DNA of 64,000 bases from Phytohabitans sp036906915 (GCF_036906915.1 NZ_JBAKHX010000008.1:62001-126000); one strand, 5' to 3'; positions 24,703 to 33,840 are shown, counted from the first letter of the stretch. Numbers and translations: made by a program. The notes: generated by a model not told the origin, from the sequence alone.

Positions 24703-27174
24703 ATGACCCCGGATCATGCGCCTGACCAGGGCGGCACCGCGTTCTCCGCGGCGCTGCGGGCCAAGCGTCGAGCCGCCGGCCTCACCCAGGCCGAGCTCGC
24801 CGGGCGGGCCGGGGTCGGTGTGCGGACCGTACGTGACCTGGAGCGCGGGCGATCCCGCCCCCAGCGCACCACCGTCGACCTGATCGCGAGCGCTCTCGGC
24901 CTCACCGGCAAGGAGCGGTCAGACTTCCTCGGTGCGGCCCGGGGGCAGGGTGCTGAGGGTTCCGCCGTGCCCGCCACGCCCGCGGCGATCGGCTTGCCGC
25001 AGACCGGCGAGCTCATCGGCCGCGACCTGGACGCGTCCGAGGTGGCAGCGCTGCTCACCGGTGTCGAACGCCAGACGGTCAGCCTGGTCGGCCTTGCCGG
25101 CGTGGGCAAGACGGGCCTCGCGCTTACCGTCGCCCACCAGGTTGCCGAGCAGCACCCCGGTGGCGTCGCCGGCATCCTGGTGTCCGAGGTGTCGACGCCT
25201 GTCGACGTGTTGACCGCGATCGCCTCGGTCTTCGGGGTGGGCCGGGCCGCCGACCTGACCGCGCGCCTCGCCGCCGGTCCCGCGCTACTGGTGGTCGATG
25301 CGATCGAGCGGGCGCCGGGCGCGGTGGCCGAGGCACTCAACTGGCTCGGCACGAGCGCGCCCACGCTGCGGGTACTGGCAACCGGCCGGCACCCCATCGG
25401 GCTGCCCGGAGAGCGGGTGTGGCCGGTTGCGCCGCTGGAGGTACCGCCGGCGGACGTGGAAGCCGACCTGGAGACGGTCGCGCGGTATCCGGCGGCCGCC
25501 CTTTTCCTCGCGCGGCTGCGGCAGGTGCGGCGGAAGCCGCTCGAACCGGCCGAGGTGGGCGCCCTCGTCGGCCTGGTACGCCGGCTCGGCGGACTGCCGC
25601 TGGCGCTGGAGCTGGCCGCCGCGCGAGGCCGGGTGCTCGACCTCAACGAGATCCTCAACCGGTACGGCGACCGCGTGCTGGACCTGGCGGGCCCGGCACA
25701 GCGGACCGCGAAGGAAGCCATCACGGTGAGCCTGCGGGACGCGGTCGCCGCGAGCTACCGGGTCCTCGAAGCGGACGAGCGGCGCGCGGTGCGGCGGCTG
25801 TCCGCGTTTCGCAACAGGTGGTCGGTCGAGCTGGCCGAGGCGGTACTGGCCGACGACCTGGGCAGCCTCGCTGGCGACCCGGTGCCCCTGCTGGATCGGC
25901 TGATCGCCCTGGGCCTCGTCAGCGTGCGCGGCTCGGGACCGTTCCGGTTCCGCTTACTGGACGTGGTGCGCGACTTCGCGACCGAGCGCGCGGCCGCCAA
26001 CGGCGAGCTGGGCCGAGTACGCCGCCGGCACGCGTCGGTCTTCGCGCGCCTGGCCGCCCGGACCGCTCCCGATCTGGCCGGCGCGAAGTTCTCGGTGGCC
26101 GTAACCCGGCTCGACGATGTCGCGAGTGACCTGTGGGCCGCGCTGGCGTACTCGGCCAACGACGATCCGCACACCGCCCTCCAGTTGGCGGCGAGCCTGC
26201 CGCGCTGGTGGCGGTTCCGGGGGCGGGACGTGCCAGGCAGGCAATGGCTGCGCAGGCTGCTGGACGACCCGCGTACCGCCGACGCCGACCCGGTCGTGCG
26301 CGCCTGGGCTGGGGTCGGGTTGGCGCAGCTCGCGATCGAGCACGGTGCCGGGCAGGACGAGCTGCCGGCCGTCGAGGCGGCGCTGGAGGAGTTTCAGCGT
26401 GCCGGGCACCTGACGGGTGAGCTGGCGGCGCGGAGCCTGCTGTGCGCGCTGTGGATGGCGAACGGCGGCTACGACGAGGCGCGCCGGCACGGTGAGGCAG
26501 CGCTCGGCCTGGCGACCGAGGCCGGCCGGGTGCGTGACATGGCGGTGGCGCAGAACAACCTCACGTGGCACGAGATCCGGCTCGGCGACCTGCGGGCCGC
26601 CAGGCGCCGGCTGGCCGCGGTCGACCGGCTGGCCGCCGAGGGCGGTGAACCCCGGCTGCGCGCCCTCGCCTGGGCCAACCTCGCCGAGGTGGCGCGGCTC
26701 GACGCGCGGTACGCGGAAGCCGAAGCGCTCGGTCGGCGGGCCGTGACCGCGCTTGCGGAGATCGGCGATCCTGGGCATCGGCGCCGCGCTCTCGGCACGA
26801 TCGGGATGGCGTTGGCGCAGTCGGGCCGCCTGGACGAGGCGACCGCGGTGCTGGCGGAGATCCGGGGCCTCACGGCGGCACCAGAGCCGGCGGCCGGCTC
26901 CCGCACGGGGGAGAGTGGCGAGGTGGCCTCGGTGGAGGCGATGCTGGCGCTCCAGCGAGGTGACCGTGAACTGGCGGCGGAGTGGTTCACCGTGGCGGCG
27001 CGCGCCTACGCCGGCGATCGTGACCTGCGCGACGTCGCGGAGGCGCTGGTGGGGCTGGTGGCGAGCACCGACGAGCCGGAAGCGAAGATGGCGGCCCGGG
27101 ACTGGCTGTCGTCCATCTGCAAGGAGGGCGGCATCACACTGCTGCCCCGCGAGCGGGCACTGATCGAGAAGTAA
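24703..27174 (+). CDS. XRE-HTH/NB-ARC/TPR signal-transduction ATPase (STAND regulator)
   Basis: An 823-residue regulator. An N-terminal XRE helix-turn-helix (about residues 12-70; AGLTQAELAGRAGVGVRTVR) is joined to an NB-ARC ATPase with P-loop GLAGVGKTG near residue 132 and Walker B ALLVVDAIE. A winged-helix segment and a helical, tetratricopeptide-like C-terminal half follow. There is no BTAD domain, so it is not a SARP. Such STAND proteins are thought to sense a ligand with the repeats and switch DNA binding through ATP-driven oligomerisation. It stands alone between operons with its own palindromic promoter and a strong terminator, and its target genes are unknown. Confidence 0.87.
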   Translation: MTPDHAPDQGGTAFSAALRAKRRAAGLTQAELAGRAGVGVRTVRDLERGRSRPQRTTVDLIASALGLTGKERSDFLGAARGQGAEGSAVPATPAAIGLPQTGELIGRDLDASEVAALLTGVERQTVSLVGLAGVGKTGLALTVAHQVAEQHPGGVAGILVSEVSTPVDVLTAIASVFGVGRAADLTARLAAGPALLVVDAIERAPGAVAEALNWLGTSAPTLRVLATGRHPIGLPGERVWPVAPLEVPPADVEADLETVARYPAAALFLARLRQVRRKPLEPAEVGALVGLVRRLGGLPLALELAAARGRVLDLNEILNRYGDRVLDLAGPAQRTAKEAITVSLRDAVAASYRVLEADERRAVRRLSAFRNRWSVELAEAVLADDLGSLAGDPVPLLDRLIALGLVSVRGSGPFRFRLLDVVRDFATERAAANGELGRVRRRHASVFARLAARTAPDLAGAKFSVAVTRLDDVASDLWAALAYSANDDPHTALQLAASLPRWWRFRGRDVPGRQWLRRLLDDPRTADADPVVRAWAGVGLAQLAIEHGAGQDELPAVEAALEEFQRAGHLTGELAARSLLCALWMANGGYDEARRHGEAALGLATEAGRVRDMAVAQNNLTWHEIRLGDLRAARRRLAAVDRLAAEGGEPRLRALAWANLAEVARLDARYAEAEALGRRAVTALAEIGDPGHRRRALGTIGMALAQSGRLDEATAVLAEIRGLTAAPEPAAGSRTGESGEVASVEAMLALQRGDRELAAEWFTVAARAYAGDRDLRDVAEALVGLVASTDEPEAKMAARDWLSSICKEGGITLLPRERALIEK

Positions 27175-27190
27175 CGAGAGGGAGGCCGCA

Positions 27191-27248
27191 GCGGCGCGGG
27201 CGGAAACGCCCCCCGACAGGGCACCCCCTCTATGTCCGCCCGCGCCGC
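27191..27248 (+). terminator. Hairpin terminator after the HTH-NB-ARC gene
   Basis: A perfect 14-bp inverted repeat, GCGGCGCGGGCGGA (27191-27204) with TCCGCCCGCGCCGC (27235-27248), around a 30-nt loop. It starts 17 bp after the stop codon. The loop is long but the stem is very stable. Confidence 0.6.
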
Positions 27249-27388
27249 ATTCCCCGTGCGCCCTCCCGGACCCGAACGCTAGCCACCTCTGCGGACCGAC
27301 ATGTCCGCTTACGGAGCGTTTTGGAGGCGTAGTGAATGTAGTTCTGCCGGTCTTCCTGCCGGTTGTCCGGCAGTGGCACTCCAGTCCG

Positions 27389-27883
27389 TTATGCCTCAAC
27401 CACGGCGTGCTCTGGCGCTGTGCTGCCAGCGGTGGCGCACGGGTGCACGGCGTCGCGGATCGTGCGCAGCGCGTCAAGGAAGGCGGAAAGCTGAGCGGGC
27501 TCCAACTGGCCGGTGAACCACTGCTCGATCAGCTCCAGGTGCCCCGGCAGGATCTCGTCGAGCCGGGTGAGGCCGGCTTGTGTGATCACGGCGTACGAGC
27601 TGCGGCGGTCGGACGGGCAGGCCCGGCGGCTGATCAAGCCGTCGCGCTCCATCCGGTCGACGACGCGCGTAACGCCACTTGTGGACAGTGATGTCTGCGC
27701 CGCCAGGTCGGTCATCCGAAGCTGCTTGCCAGGCGACCGGGCAAGCCTGGCCAGGACCTCGAACTCGACGGTGGACAGCCCATGTGCGCAGAACTGGGCG
27801 GCGAACCGGGAGTTCAGCCCTGAGAACGCCTCATACAGCAGACCGACGGCGGTGAGGCGCTCGTCTTGGAGGTGCTCACCCAT
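27389..27883 (-). CDS. MarR family transcriptional regulator
   Basis: A 164-residue MarR protein starting MGEHLQDERLTAVGLLYEAF at the ATG at 27883. The winged helix has LRMTDLAAQTSLSTSGVTRVVDRMERDGLI and the wing RRACPSDRRSSYAVIT. It is divergent from the YceI gene with about 100 bp between starts, the usual layout for a MarR repressor and its target. A TAACCT box lies 7 nt before the ATG, which could make the message leaderless. The effector is unknown. The C-terminal tail after residue 150 is extra to the fold. Confidence 0.9.
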   Translation of the reverse strand: MGEHLQDERLTAVGLLYEAFSGLNSRFAAQFCAHGLSTVEFEVLARLARSPGKQLRMTDLAAQTSLSTSGVTRVVDRMERDGLISRRACPSDRRSSYAVITQAGLTRLDEILPGHLELIEQWFTGQLEPAQLSAFLDALRTIRDAVHPCATAGSTAPEHAVVEA

Positions 27884-27903
27884 GAGACCTAGGTTAGCAT
27901 CCC

Positions 27904-27934
27904 TTGACACGGGGAATATTGCCATGCGTATAGT
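27904..27934 (+). promoter_or_regulatory. Putative promoter of the YceI gene in the MarR-YceI divergent region
   Basis: TTGACA (27904-27909) and TATAGT (27929-27934) are near-consensus -35 and -10 boxes but are 19 bp apart, a long spacer that often needs an activator. CTTGACACGG here is partly mirrored by CCGTCAAG at 27954-27961, so a MarR-type operator may lie over the start region. Confidence 0.5.
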
Positions 27935-27985
27935 TGCTGTGGCAGATGTAGAACCGTCAAGTACTTTTTACCTGGAGGATTTCCG

Positions 27986-28561
27986 ATGACGGACACGACC
28001 GCCGTGACGCGAGAGTTCGAGGGCCTGACCATCCCCGCGCCCGGCACGTACGAACTCGACCAGGCGCACAAGCGCGTCGGCTTCATCGCTCGCCACATGA
28101 TGGTCAGTAAGGTACGCGGCGAGTTCGTCGACGCCCAGGCCACCATCACCGTCGCTGAGAACCCCTTGGAGTCCTCGGTCACCGCCACGATCCAGGCGGG
28201 CAGCATCAGCACCGGCCAGGGCGACCGCGACGGGCACCTGGTCAGCGGCGACTTCCTCGACGTGGAGAAGTACCCGACCCTGGAGTTCCGCAGCACCGGC
28301 GTGAAGTCGCACAGCGGCAACACCTTCGTGCTCGCGGGCGAGCTGACCATCAAGGACGTGACCCGGCCGGTCGAGCTGGAGGTCGAGTTCGAGGGTGTCG
28401 GCCGCAGCCCCTTCGGCACGGACATCTTCGGGTTCACCGCGAGCACCGAGATCGACCGTGAGGACTTCGGCCTGACCTGGAACGTCGCCCTGGAGACCGG
28501 CGGCGTGCTGGTCGGCCGCAAGGTCAAGATTGAGATCGAGGGCGAGGGTATCCGCCAGTAG
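27986..28561 (+). CDS. YceI family lipid-binding protein
   Basis: A 191-residue YceI beta-barrel protein, with YELDQAHKRVGFIARHMMVSKVRG at its N-terminal half and IFGFTASTEIDREDFGLTWN near the end. YceI proteins bind polyisoprenoids or other long-chain lipids in a calycin-like barrel. No signal peptide is present, so it should be cytoplasmic, as in many actinobacterial members. A GGAGG ribosome site lies 7 nt before the ATG. The divergent MarR gene is the probable repressor. It may deal with isoprenoid quinone or lipid stress. Confidence 0.93.
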   Translation: MTDTTAVTREFEGLTIPAPGTYELDQAHKRVGFIARHMMVSKVRGEFVDAQATITVAENPLESSVTATIQAGSISTGQGDRDGHLVSGDFLDVEKYPTLEFRSTGVKSHSGNTFVLAGELTIKDVTRPVELEVEFEGVGRSPFGTDIFGFTASTEIDREDFGLTWNVALETGGVLVGRKVKIEIEGEGIRQ

Positions 28562-28573
28562 GGCACTTTTCGC

Positions 28574-28609
28574 GCGCCCCGGTGACCGATTTCACGGTTG
28601 CCGGGGCGC
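28574..28609 (+). terminator. Terminator of the YceI gene
   Basis: GCGCCCCGG (28574-28582) pairs with CCGGGGCGC (28601-28609). The inner ACCG/CGGT continues the stem across G-T pairs to about 15 bp with a 6-nt loop. It starts 13 bp after the YceI stop. Confidence 0.75.
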
Positions 28610-28787
28610 CATCTGTTGAGCGTGAGAAGTTGGACTTAGAGCATCACGACGCTTACAAGCGGTGATATCTGTCCGTTTTGTCCCTAGCCGAGGAGGGGCG
28701 GTGCTCCTAACGTGAAAGTTCCATCGCGCTGACCTCGGGAAGTTGTTCGAGGATGGCGCTGTAAGGCCGTGCGCGCCGGGAGGACAC

Positions 28788-30266
28788 ATGGGCAAAGACG
28801 TCTCGACGGGTGCGTTCTCGCGGGAGGACCGTGCCCGGTACCGGCAGAAGGTGCGCCGGTGCCTGGACGTCTTCGCACTGATGCTCGACGACTTCGGATT
28901 CGACGCCGAACGGCCCACCACCGGCCTCGAGATCGAGCTCAACCTCGTCGACGCCGACGCCGAGCCGGCCATGCGCAACGCGGAGATCCTCGCTAACCTC
29001 GCGGACCCGACCTTCCAGACCGAGCTGGGCCAGTTCAACCTCGAACTCAACGCCCGGCCCCGCCTCATCGAGGGCGACGGCTTCTCCGACTACGAAGCCG
29101 ACCTGGCGGCCAGCCTCGGCCGCGCGGAGCACCGCGCGGTGAAGGCCGACGCCACGATCGTGCTCATCGGCATCCTGCCCACGCTGACCGCGCGCCACCT
29201 AGTGCTGGAAAACCTGTCCAGCAACGAGCGATACCGGGTGCTCAACGACCAGATCGTCATGGCTCGCGGCGAAGACATCGAGCTCGACATCAGCGGCGTC
29301 GAACGGCTCCAGACCGCCACCGACTCCATCGCGCCCGAGGCTGCCTGCACCAGCGTGCAGTTCCACATGCAGGTGTCCCCGGAAAACTTCGCCAGCTACT
29401 GGAACGCCTCCCAGGCCATCGCGGCGGTCCAGGTCGCGCTGGGGGCCAACTCGCCGTTCCTGTACGGCCGCCAGCTCTGGGCGGAGACCCGCATCGCGCT
29501 CTTCGAGCAATCCACAGACACGCGACCAGAAGAGCTGAAGGCCCAAGGTGTACGCCCACGCGTGTGGTTCGGGGAGCGGTGGATCACCTCGATCTTCGAC
29601 CTCTTCGAGGAGAACGTGCGGTACTTCTCGCCGCTGCTGCCCATCTGCGACGACGAGGACCCGGTCGAGGTACTGCACAACGGCGGCGTGCCGCACCTGG
29701 GCGAGCTGCGCCTGCACAACGGCACCGTCTACAGGTGGAACCGGCCCGTCTACGACATCATGAACGGGCGACCGCACCTGCGCGTCGAAAACCGGGTACT
29801 GCCCGCCGGCCCCACGGTCATCGACATGCTCGCCAACGCGGCGTTCTACTTTGGACTGACCCGCGAGCTGTCCGAGGCCGACCGTCCGATCTGGTCGCAG
29901 CTCACGTTCAGCGTCGCCGAGGAGAACTTCCACGCCGCCGCCCGGCGCGGCATCGAAGCCACCATCCATTGGCCGCGCGTCGGCGAGATCCGGGTCACCG
30001 ACCTGGTGCTCGGGTCGCTGCTGCCCAAGGCGTACGCCGGACTGGACCGCTTCGGCGTCAGCCCGGCCCTGCGAGACCGGCTGCTCGGCATCATCGAGCA
30101 GCGGTGCAGGACCGGGCGGAACGGCGCTGTCTGGCAGACCGAGGCCGTATGGGCCGCCGAGCGCGGGCGCGGCCTCGACCGGAGCGCCGCGCTGCACGAC
30201 ATGCTCCAGCGGTACACCCGCCTCCAGCGCACCAACGAGCCCGTACACACCTGGCCCGTCGACTAA
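28788..30266 (+). CDS. GCS2-family glutamate-cysteine ligase-like carboxylate-amine ligase
   Basis: A 492-residue protein starting MGKDVSTGAFSREDRARYRQ at the ATG at 28788, with GGGAGGA 5-6 nt upstream. TTGLEIELNLVDADAEP is the metal- and glutamate-binding start of the GCS2 fold, and LPAGPTVIDMLANAAFYFGL lies in the C-terminal half. Enzymes of this family join glutamate, or a similar acid, to an amino group using ATP. Actinomycetes make mycothiol rather than glutathione, so the true product may be another gamma-glutamyl compound such as an ergothioneine precursor. No egt genes are nearby, so that is left open. Confidence 0.82.
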   Translation: MGKDVSTGAFSREDRARYRQKVRRCLDVFALMLDDFGFDAERPTTGLEIELNLVDADAEPAMRNAEILANLADPTFQTELGQFNLELNARPRLIEGDGFSDYEADLAASLGRAEHRAVKADATIVLIGILPTLTARHLVLENLSSNERYRVLNDQIVMARGEDIELDISGVERLQTATDSIAPEAACTSVQFHMQVSPENFASYWNASQAIAAVQVALGANSPFLYGRQLWAETRIALFEQSTDTRPEELKAQGVRPRVWFGERWITSIFDLFEENVRYFSPLLPICDDEDPVEVLHNGGVPHLGELRLHNGTVYRWNRPVYDIMNGRPHLRVENRVLPAGPTVIDMLANAAFYFGLTRELSEADRPIWSQLTFSVAEENFHAAARRGIEATIHWPRVGEIRVTDLVLGSLLPKAYAGLDRFGVSPALRDRLLGIIEQRCRTGRNGAVWQTEAVWAAERGRGLDRSAALHDMLQRYTRLQRTNEPVHTWPVD

Positions 30267-30267
30267 C

Positions 30268-31857
30268 TCAAATGCCGGCGTGTGTGGTGCCGGGCGTTGT
30301 GCTGCCTCGGCGCACCAGCATGGACACCAGGGCGGCACCCAGGGCGATGACCGAGCCCACCACCAGGGCCGTCTGGAACCCGGACATGAAGGCCAGGTGG
30401 CTGCCGGTCGTGATGGCGTCGGCAAGCGGCTGCGGCGCACCGGGTGGCACCGGGGCCACGCCCTGCGCGACGTACTCCTCGGCCGCCGCCAGCCCTGGCG
30501 CCACGTCGGCCGGTACGCCGGCGTCGGTCAGCTTCGCCAGCAGCACGTCGCCGACCCGAGTGGCGAGGACCGTGCCGAAGACCGTGGTGCCCAGTACGCC
30601 ACCGAGCTGGGCGGCGGTCTGCTGGATGCCGCCGGCCAGGCCTGCCTGGTGTGCCGGGGCGTTGCCGACGATCGCCTCGGTGCTGCCGACCAGTACCAGG
30701 CCGAAGCCCATGCCGATCACGATGAACCATGGCCACAGGGAGAGGTAGTCGGCCTGTACCGAGATCCGGGAAAGCGCGAAGAGCGCGACCGACGTGAGCA
30801 GCATGCCCGCGACGAGCGGTGGACGTGGTCCGAAGCGCGCGGTCAGCGCGCCCGCCACCGGCGAGGCCACGATGAACGTCGCGGTCATCGGCAGCAGCCG
30901 CACGCCCGCGTCGACGGGGCTCATGCCGTGCACCTGCTGGAGGTACAGGGTCAGGAAGAAGAACGCGCCGAAGAGCGCGAAGAAGCCCAGCATCGCGAGC
31001 ACTGTGCCGGCCGAGAAGGACCGGTCGCGGAAGAGGCCGAGCGGCACCAGTGGGTGCTTGGCGCGCTGCTCCCGGACGAGGAACCCGGCGCCGAGCACCG
31101 CGGCCGCCACGAAGAAGCCCAGCGGCAGCGGGTCGCCGAAGCCGTGCTCCTGCGCCTTGATCAATGCCCAGACCAAGCTGAACAGGGCAGCGGAGAGCAG
31201 CGCGACACCGGGCACGTCGAACGAGCCTGTCGCCTCGGGGTCGCGGGACTGCCGCACGACCCAGAGGCCGATGGCGATCGCGATCACCGCGACGGGAGCG
31301 TTGAGGAAGAACACCCACTCCCAGCTCGCGTTCTCCACGAGCAGGCCGGCGACGATCGGCCCGCTGGCGATCGCGAGGCCAGAGGTGCCGGCCCAGATGC
31401 CGATCGCCATGTTGAGCTTCTCCGCGGGGAAGGCGTTGCGCAGGATCGCGAGGCTGGCCGGCTGGAGAAGCGCACCGGCGAAGCCCTGCATCACCCGCCA
31501 GAAGATCACCATCTCGATCGAGGTGGAGAAGCCGACGGCCACCGAGGCGACGGCGAAGCCGGCTACCCCTATGAGAAACACCGTCTTGCGTCCGAAGCGG
31601 TCGGCGAGGCGCCCGGCGACGATCAGTGAGACGGCCAGCGCCAGCAGGTATCCGTTGGTGACCCACTGCAGCTCGGCGAAGGTCGCGCCCAGGTCGCGGG
31701 CGATGGCCGGGTTGGCGATCGCCACAACGGTCGCGTCGAGGCCGACGACCATCACGCCCAGCGCGACCGCGAGCAGCGTCAGCCACGGGTGGCCGTGTCC
31801 GGGCCGGCTGGATTGCCGCACGCGCGGCTCTAGCCGCTCCATGGTTGCTTGCGTCAT
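30268..31857 (-). CDS. MFS drug efflux transporter, DHA2 (14-helix) family
   Basis: A 529-residue transporter with about 14 membrane helices. Motif A is GRLADRFGRKTVFLIG between helices 2 and 3, the start of helix 1 has VVGLDATVVAIANPAIARDL, and motif C falls in AIASGPIVAGLLVENASWEW. This is the EmrB/QacA pattern of proton-driven multidrug export. The ATG at 31857 is chosen because it lies 7 nt after a -10-like box. It stops 1 bp after the plus-strand ligase gene end. The divergent TetR gene is its probable repressor. Confidence 0.92.
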   Translation of the reverse strand: MTQATMERLEPRVRQSSRPGHGHPWLTLLAVALGVMVVGLDATVVAIANPAIARDLGATFAELQWVTNGYLLALAVSLIVAGRLADRFGRKTVFLIGVAGFAVASVAVGFSTSIEMVIFWRVMQGFAGALLQPASLAILRNAFPAEKLNMAIGIWAGTSGLAIASGPIVAGLLVENASWEWVFFLNAPVAVIAIAIGLWVVRQSRDPEATGSFDVPGVALLSAALFSLVWALIKAQEHGFGDPLPLGFFVAAAVLGAGFLVREQRAKHPLVPLGLFRDRSFSAGTVLAMLGFFALFGAFFFLTLYLQQVHGMSPVDAGVRLLPMTATFIVASPVAGALTARFGPRPPLVAGMLLTSVALFALSRISVQADYLSLWPWFIVIGMGFGLVLVGSTEAIVGNAPAHQAGLAGGIQQTAAQLGGVLGTTVFGTVLATRVGDVLLAKLTDAGVPADVAPGLAAAEEYVAQGVAPVPPGAPQPLADAITTGSHLAFMSGFQTALVVGSVIALGAALVSMLVRRGSTTPGTTHAGI

Positions 31858-31864
31858 GCCGAGG

Positions 31865-31894
31865 AATCTGTCAGTGCACGACAAGTGTCGTCAA
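31865..31894 (-). promoter_or_regulatory. Promoter with TetR-type operator between efflux pump and TetR genes
   Basis: Reading the minus strand, TTGACG (31894-31889) and CAGATT (31870-31865) lie 18 bp apart. This places the efflux transcript start at about the ATG (31857), a leaderless message. Inside the promoter ACGACA-AG-TGTCGT (31878-31891) is an inverted repeat well placed for a TetR dimer to block it. Confidence 0.55.
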
Positions 31895-31947
31895 CCGACT
31901 TACGTCGCACTGTGACTACTGTCATGACGGGAATAAAGTCAGGGCGA

Positions 31948-31953
31948 TACACT
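31948..31953 (+). promoter_or_regulatory. Probable -10 box of the TetR gene (leaderless)
   Basis: TACACT ends 6 nt before the ATG at 31960, so transcription and translation of the TetR gene would start at about the same base. No Shine-Dalgarno sequence precedes that ATG, which supports a leaderless transcript. Confidence 0.4.
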
Positions 31954-31959
31954 GCCAGC

Positions 31960-32589
31960 ATGACCGTTGGCGCTCTTGGGCTTCGAGAACGTAAGAAGCA
32001 GCGCACCCGCGAGGCGCTCATCGACGCGGCACTCGACCTCTTTGGGCACAAGGGGTTCGAGGCGACCACCGTCGACGAGATCGCGGAGGCGGTCGAGGTG
32101 TCGTCGCGGACGTTCTTCCGGTACTTCGCGTCCAAGGAAGACGTCGTGATCAGCCTGATGGAGCAGCAGTGGGTGGACGTGTACGAGGAGCTTGACCGCC
32201 GGCCGGCGGACGAGCCGGTGCTCACCGCGCTCTGGCGCGCCTGCGTCGCCGTCCTCCGCGGCTACGAGGCGGACGGCACCAGCCCGTACTCGTCCAAGTT
32301 CGCGTGCGTGGCGCAACTGGTACAGGACAGCCCATCCGTGCTCGCCCGCAGCCTTGAGATGTGCAGCCAGCAAAACGACGCCCTCGCCCGGCGCCTGGCG
32401 CAGCGCATGGGGGTCGACCCGATCGCCGATCCGCGCCCTGGCCTCGTGGCAGCCGTCGGGGCGACCGCCCTCCAGGTGGCGATCCGGGCGTGGCGCGAGC
32501 ACGAGCCCGACAAGCCGGTGTCCGAGCTGGCCGACCGCGCGTTCGAGCTGCTGCAGGGCGGCATCAACTACCCGGCCGCCACCGCCTGA
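31960..32589 (+). CDS. TetR family transcriptional regulator
   Basis: A 209-residue TetR protein starting MTVGALGLRERKKQRTREAL. The helix-turn-helix is VDEIAEAVEVSSRTFFRYFASKED (about residues 38-60). The C-terminal part resembles the TetR_C_17/MftR-type ligand domain. It is divergent from the efflux pump gene with 102 bp between starts, and the gap holds an inverted repeat. This is the classic repressor-pump layout, where a drug bound to the C-terminal pocket releases the repressor. Its stop codon is directly followed by the stop of the convergent membrane protein gene. Confidence 0.93.
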   Translation: MTVGALGLRERKKQRTREALIDAALDLFGHKGFEATTVDEIAEAVEVSSRTFFRYFASKEDVVISLMEQQWVDVYEELDRRPADEPVLTALWRACVAVLRGYEADGTSPYSSKFACVAQLVQDSPSVLARSLEMCSQQNDALARRLAQRMGVDPIADPRPGLVAAVGATALQVAIRAWREHEPDKPVSELADRAFELLQGGINYPAATA

Positions 32590-33840
32590 TCACTGCGCGG
32601 TCTTGCCGCGGCGCTGCCTGCCCTTGGGCTTCGGCTGCTCTTCGGTCGCTGCCGCCGGCGCTGCGGGCTCGGGCCAAACCGGTGCTTTGACGGCGGCCTG
32701 GCCGCGGGCCGGCTCGACCGCCGCGTCCGGTGGCGCTGTGTCCGAGACGTACGCCCGCGCCGGCGCATAGGCGTCGTCCGCCAGGTCGACACGCGGCGTC
32801 TGCGCGGGCACCAGAGCGGGCTCCGGCTTCGGGTCGGCAGTTTTCGTGTCGGCCGGGTTGGCGTCGGCCGGCTTGGTGTCGGCTGGTTGGGTGCCGGCTC
32901 GTTTGTCGGCCGGCCACTCCAGCGCCGCGAGCTCAGTCGCGGTCGGCTCCCTGTGGACCCGCTGCCAGATCGCGGTCATCAGCACCGACCCGGCGAGGCC
33001 CGCGATCACCGCGTACGGCGCGATGAGGTGCGCGGACAGCTGCTCCGCGCGTACGCCCACCAGCTTCGGTGCGGCCAGTATGTACGCGGCGGCCACCAGC
33101 AGTGGTCCGATTCCGCCAGACACCGCCGTGCCGACGCGCCCATCTCCGCGGCGCGCGGCCGGCCAGGCGGCGAGCGTCCCGATCACCAGTGCGGAGCCCA
33201 GCGACAGGCCGGCGCCCGGTAGGTAGATGTTGCGCACCCAGTACGTGCTGTCGTCCGAGGTCATCTGCCACACGCCGAGTTGCGCCGCGGCGAGCCCGTC
33301 ACCCGTTGCCACGCCGTCGATCACCGCGACGATCGCCAGCAGCCACAGCCAGCTCGCCGTCGCGAGCACGTTGGCCGCGACCGCCCGGGTGGCGACCGCC
33401 CACACCGCGACCAGTAGCCCCAGGATCACCCCGATCACCGCGTATCCCGCGGCGATCGTCTGCGGCGAGAACGTGTCCGCGCGTACCGCCTCCCGCGCCG
33501 GCACGGCCACCAGCGCCACCGTCACCAGGCCGCCGACCGCCGCGGCGACCGCGAGCGCCACCCGCCACAGGGCGGTGGCCAGCGGCGTGTCCACAGCGGA
33601 CCGCTCCGGCGCCGACGAACCCAACCGGTCGGCGCAGATCACACCGATCACCGTGGATGTCGCCGCGATCCAGGCGGCCCAGGCCAGGCTGGCGACCCAC
33701 GCCGCCTCGCCAGCGGCGTCAGTCGCCGGCAGCCACGCGATGATGCCGAGCCCGTAGCCCAGCCCCAACTGCGCGGCGGCGGCGCCCGCGGCACTGCCGA
33801 TCGCGGTCGCGACCGATCCTCTCCAGCCTCGTACGGCCAT
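32590..33840 (-). CDS. Polytopic membrane protein with proline/alanine-rich repeat tail
   Basis: A 416-residue protein. About residues 10-300 form seven to nine hydrophobic segments with Ala, Val and Ile. A cytoplasm-like tail from about residue 315 has short repeats of the type PADTKPADANPADTKTADPK, followed by a Pro/Glu/Ala-rich stretch ending in basic QRRGKTAQ. I recognise no family. The layout resembles uncharacterised actinobacterial membrane proteins with disordered tails. The next plus-strand gene encodes a single-pass PASTA protein, but the two are divergent and a link is only a guess. Confidence 0.75.
   Translation of the reverse strand: MAVRGWRGSVATAIGSAAGAAAAQLGLGYGLGIIAWLPATDAAGEAAWVASLAWAAWIAATSTVIGVICADRLGSSAPERSAVDTPLATALWRVALAVAAAVGGLVTVALVAVPAREAVRADTFSPQTIAAGYAVIGVILGLLVAVWAVATRAVAANVLATASWLWLLAIVAVIDGVATGDGLAAAQLGVWQMTSDDSTYWVRNIYLPGAGLSLGSALVIGTLAAWPAARRGDGRVGTAVSGGIGPLLVAAAYILAAPKLVGVRAEQLSAHLIAPYAVIAGLAGSVLMTAIWQRVHREPTATELAALEWPADKRAGTQPADTKPADANPADTKTADPKPEPALVPAQTPRVDLADDAYAPARAYVSDTAPPDAAVEPARGQAAVKAPVWPEPAAPAAATEEQPKPKGRQRRGKTAQ

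Noticed and set aside
24703..27174. Reading the HTH-NB-ARC protein as an AfsR/SARP regulator
   Set aside because: The N-terminus is an XRE helix-turn-helix followed by the ATPase; no OmpR-like DNA-binding or BTAD domain is present.
31857..31884. TTG start 27 bases before the ATG of the MFS pump
   Set aside because: TTG is weak here and would overlap the promoter and operator; the ATG at 31857 is better placed.
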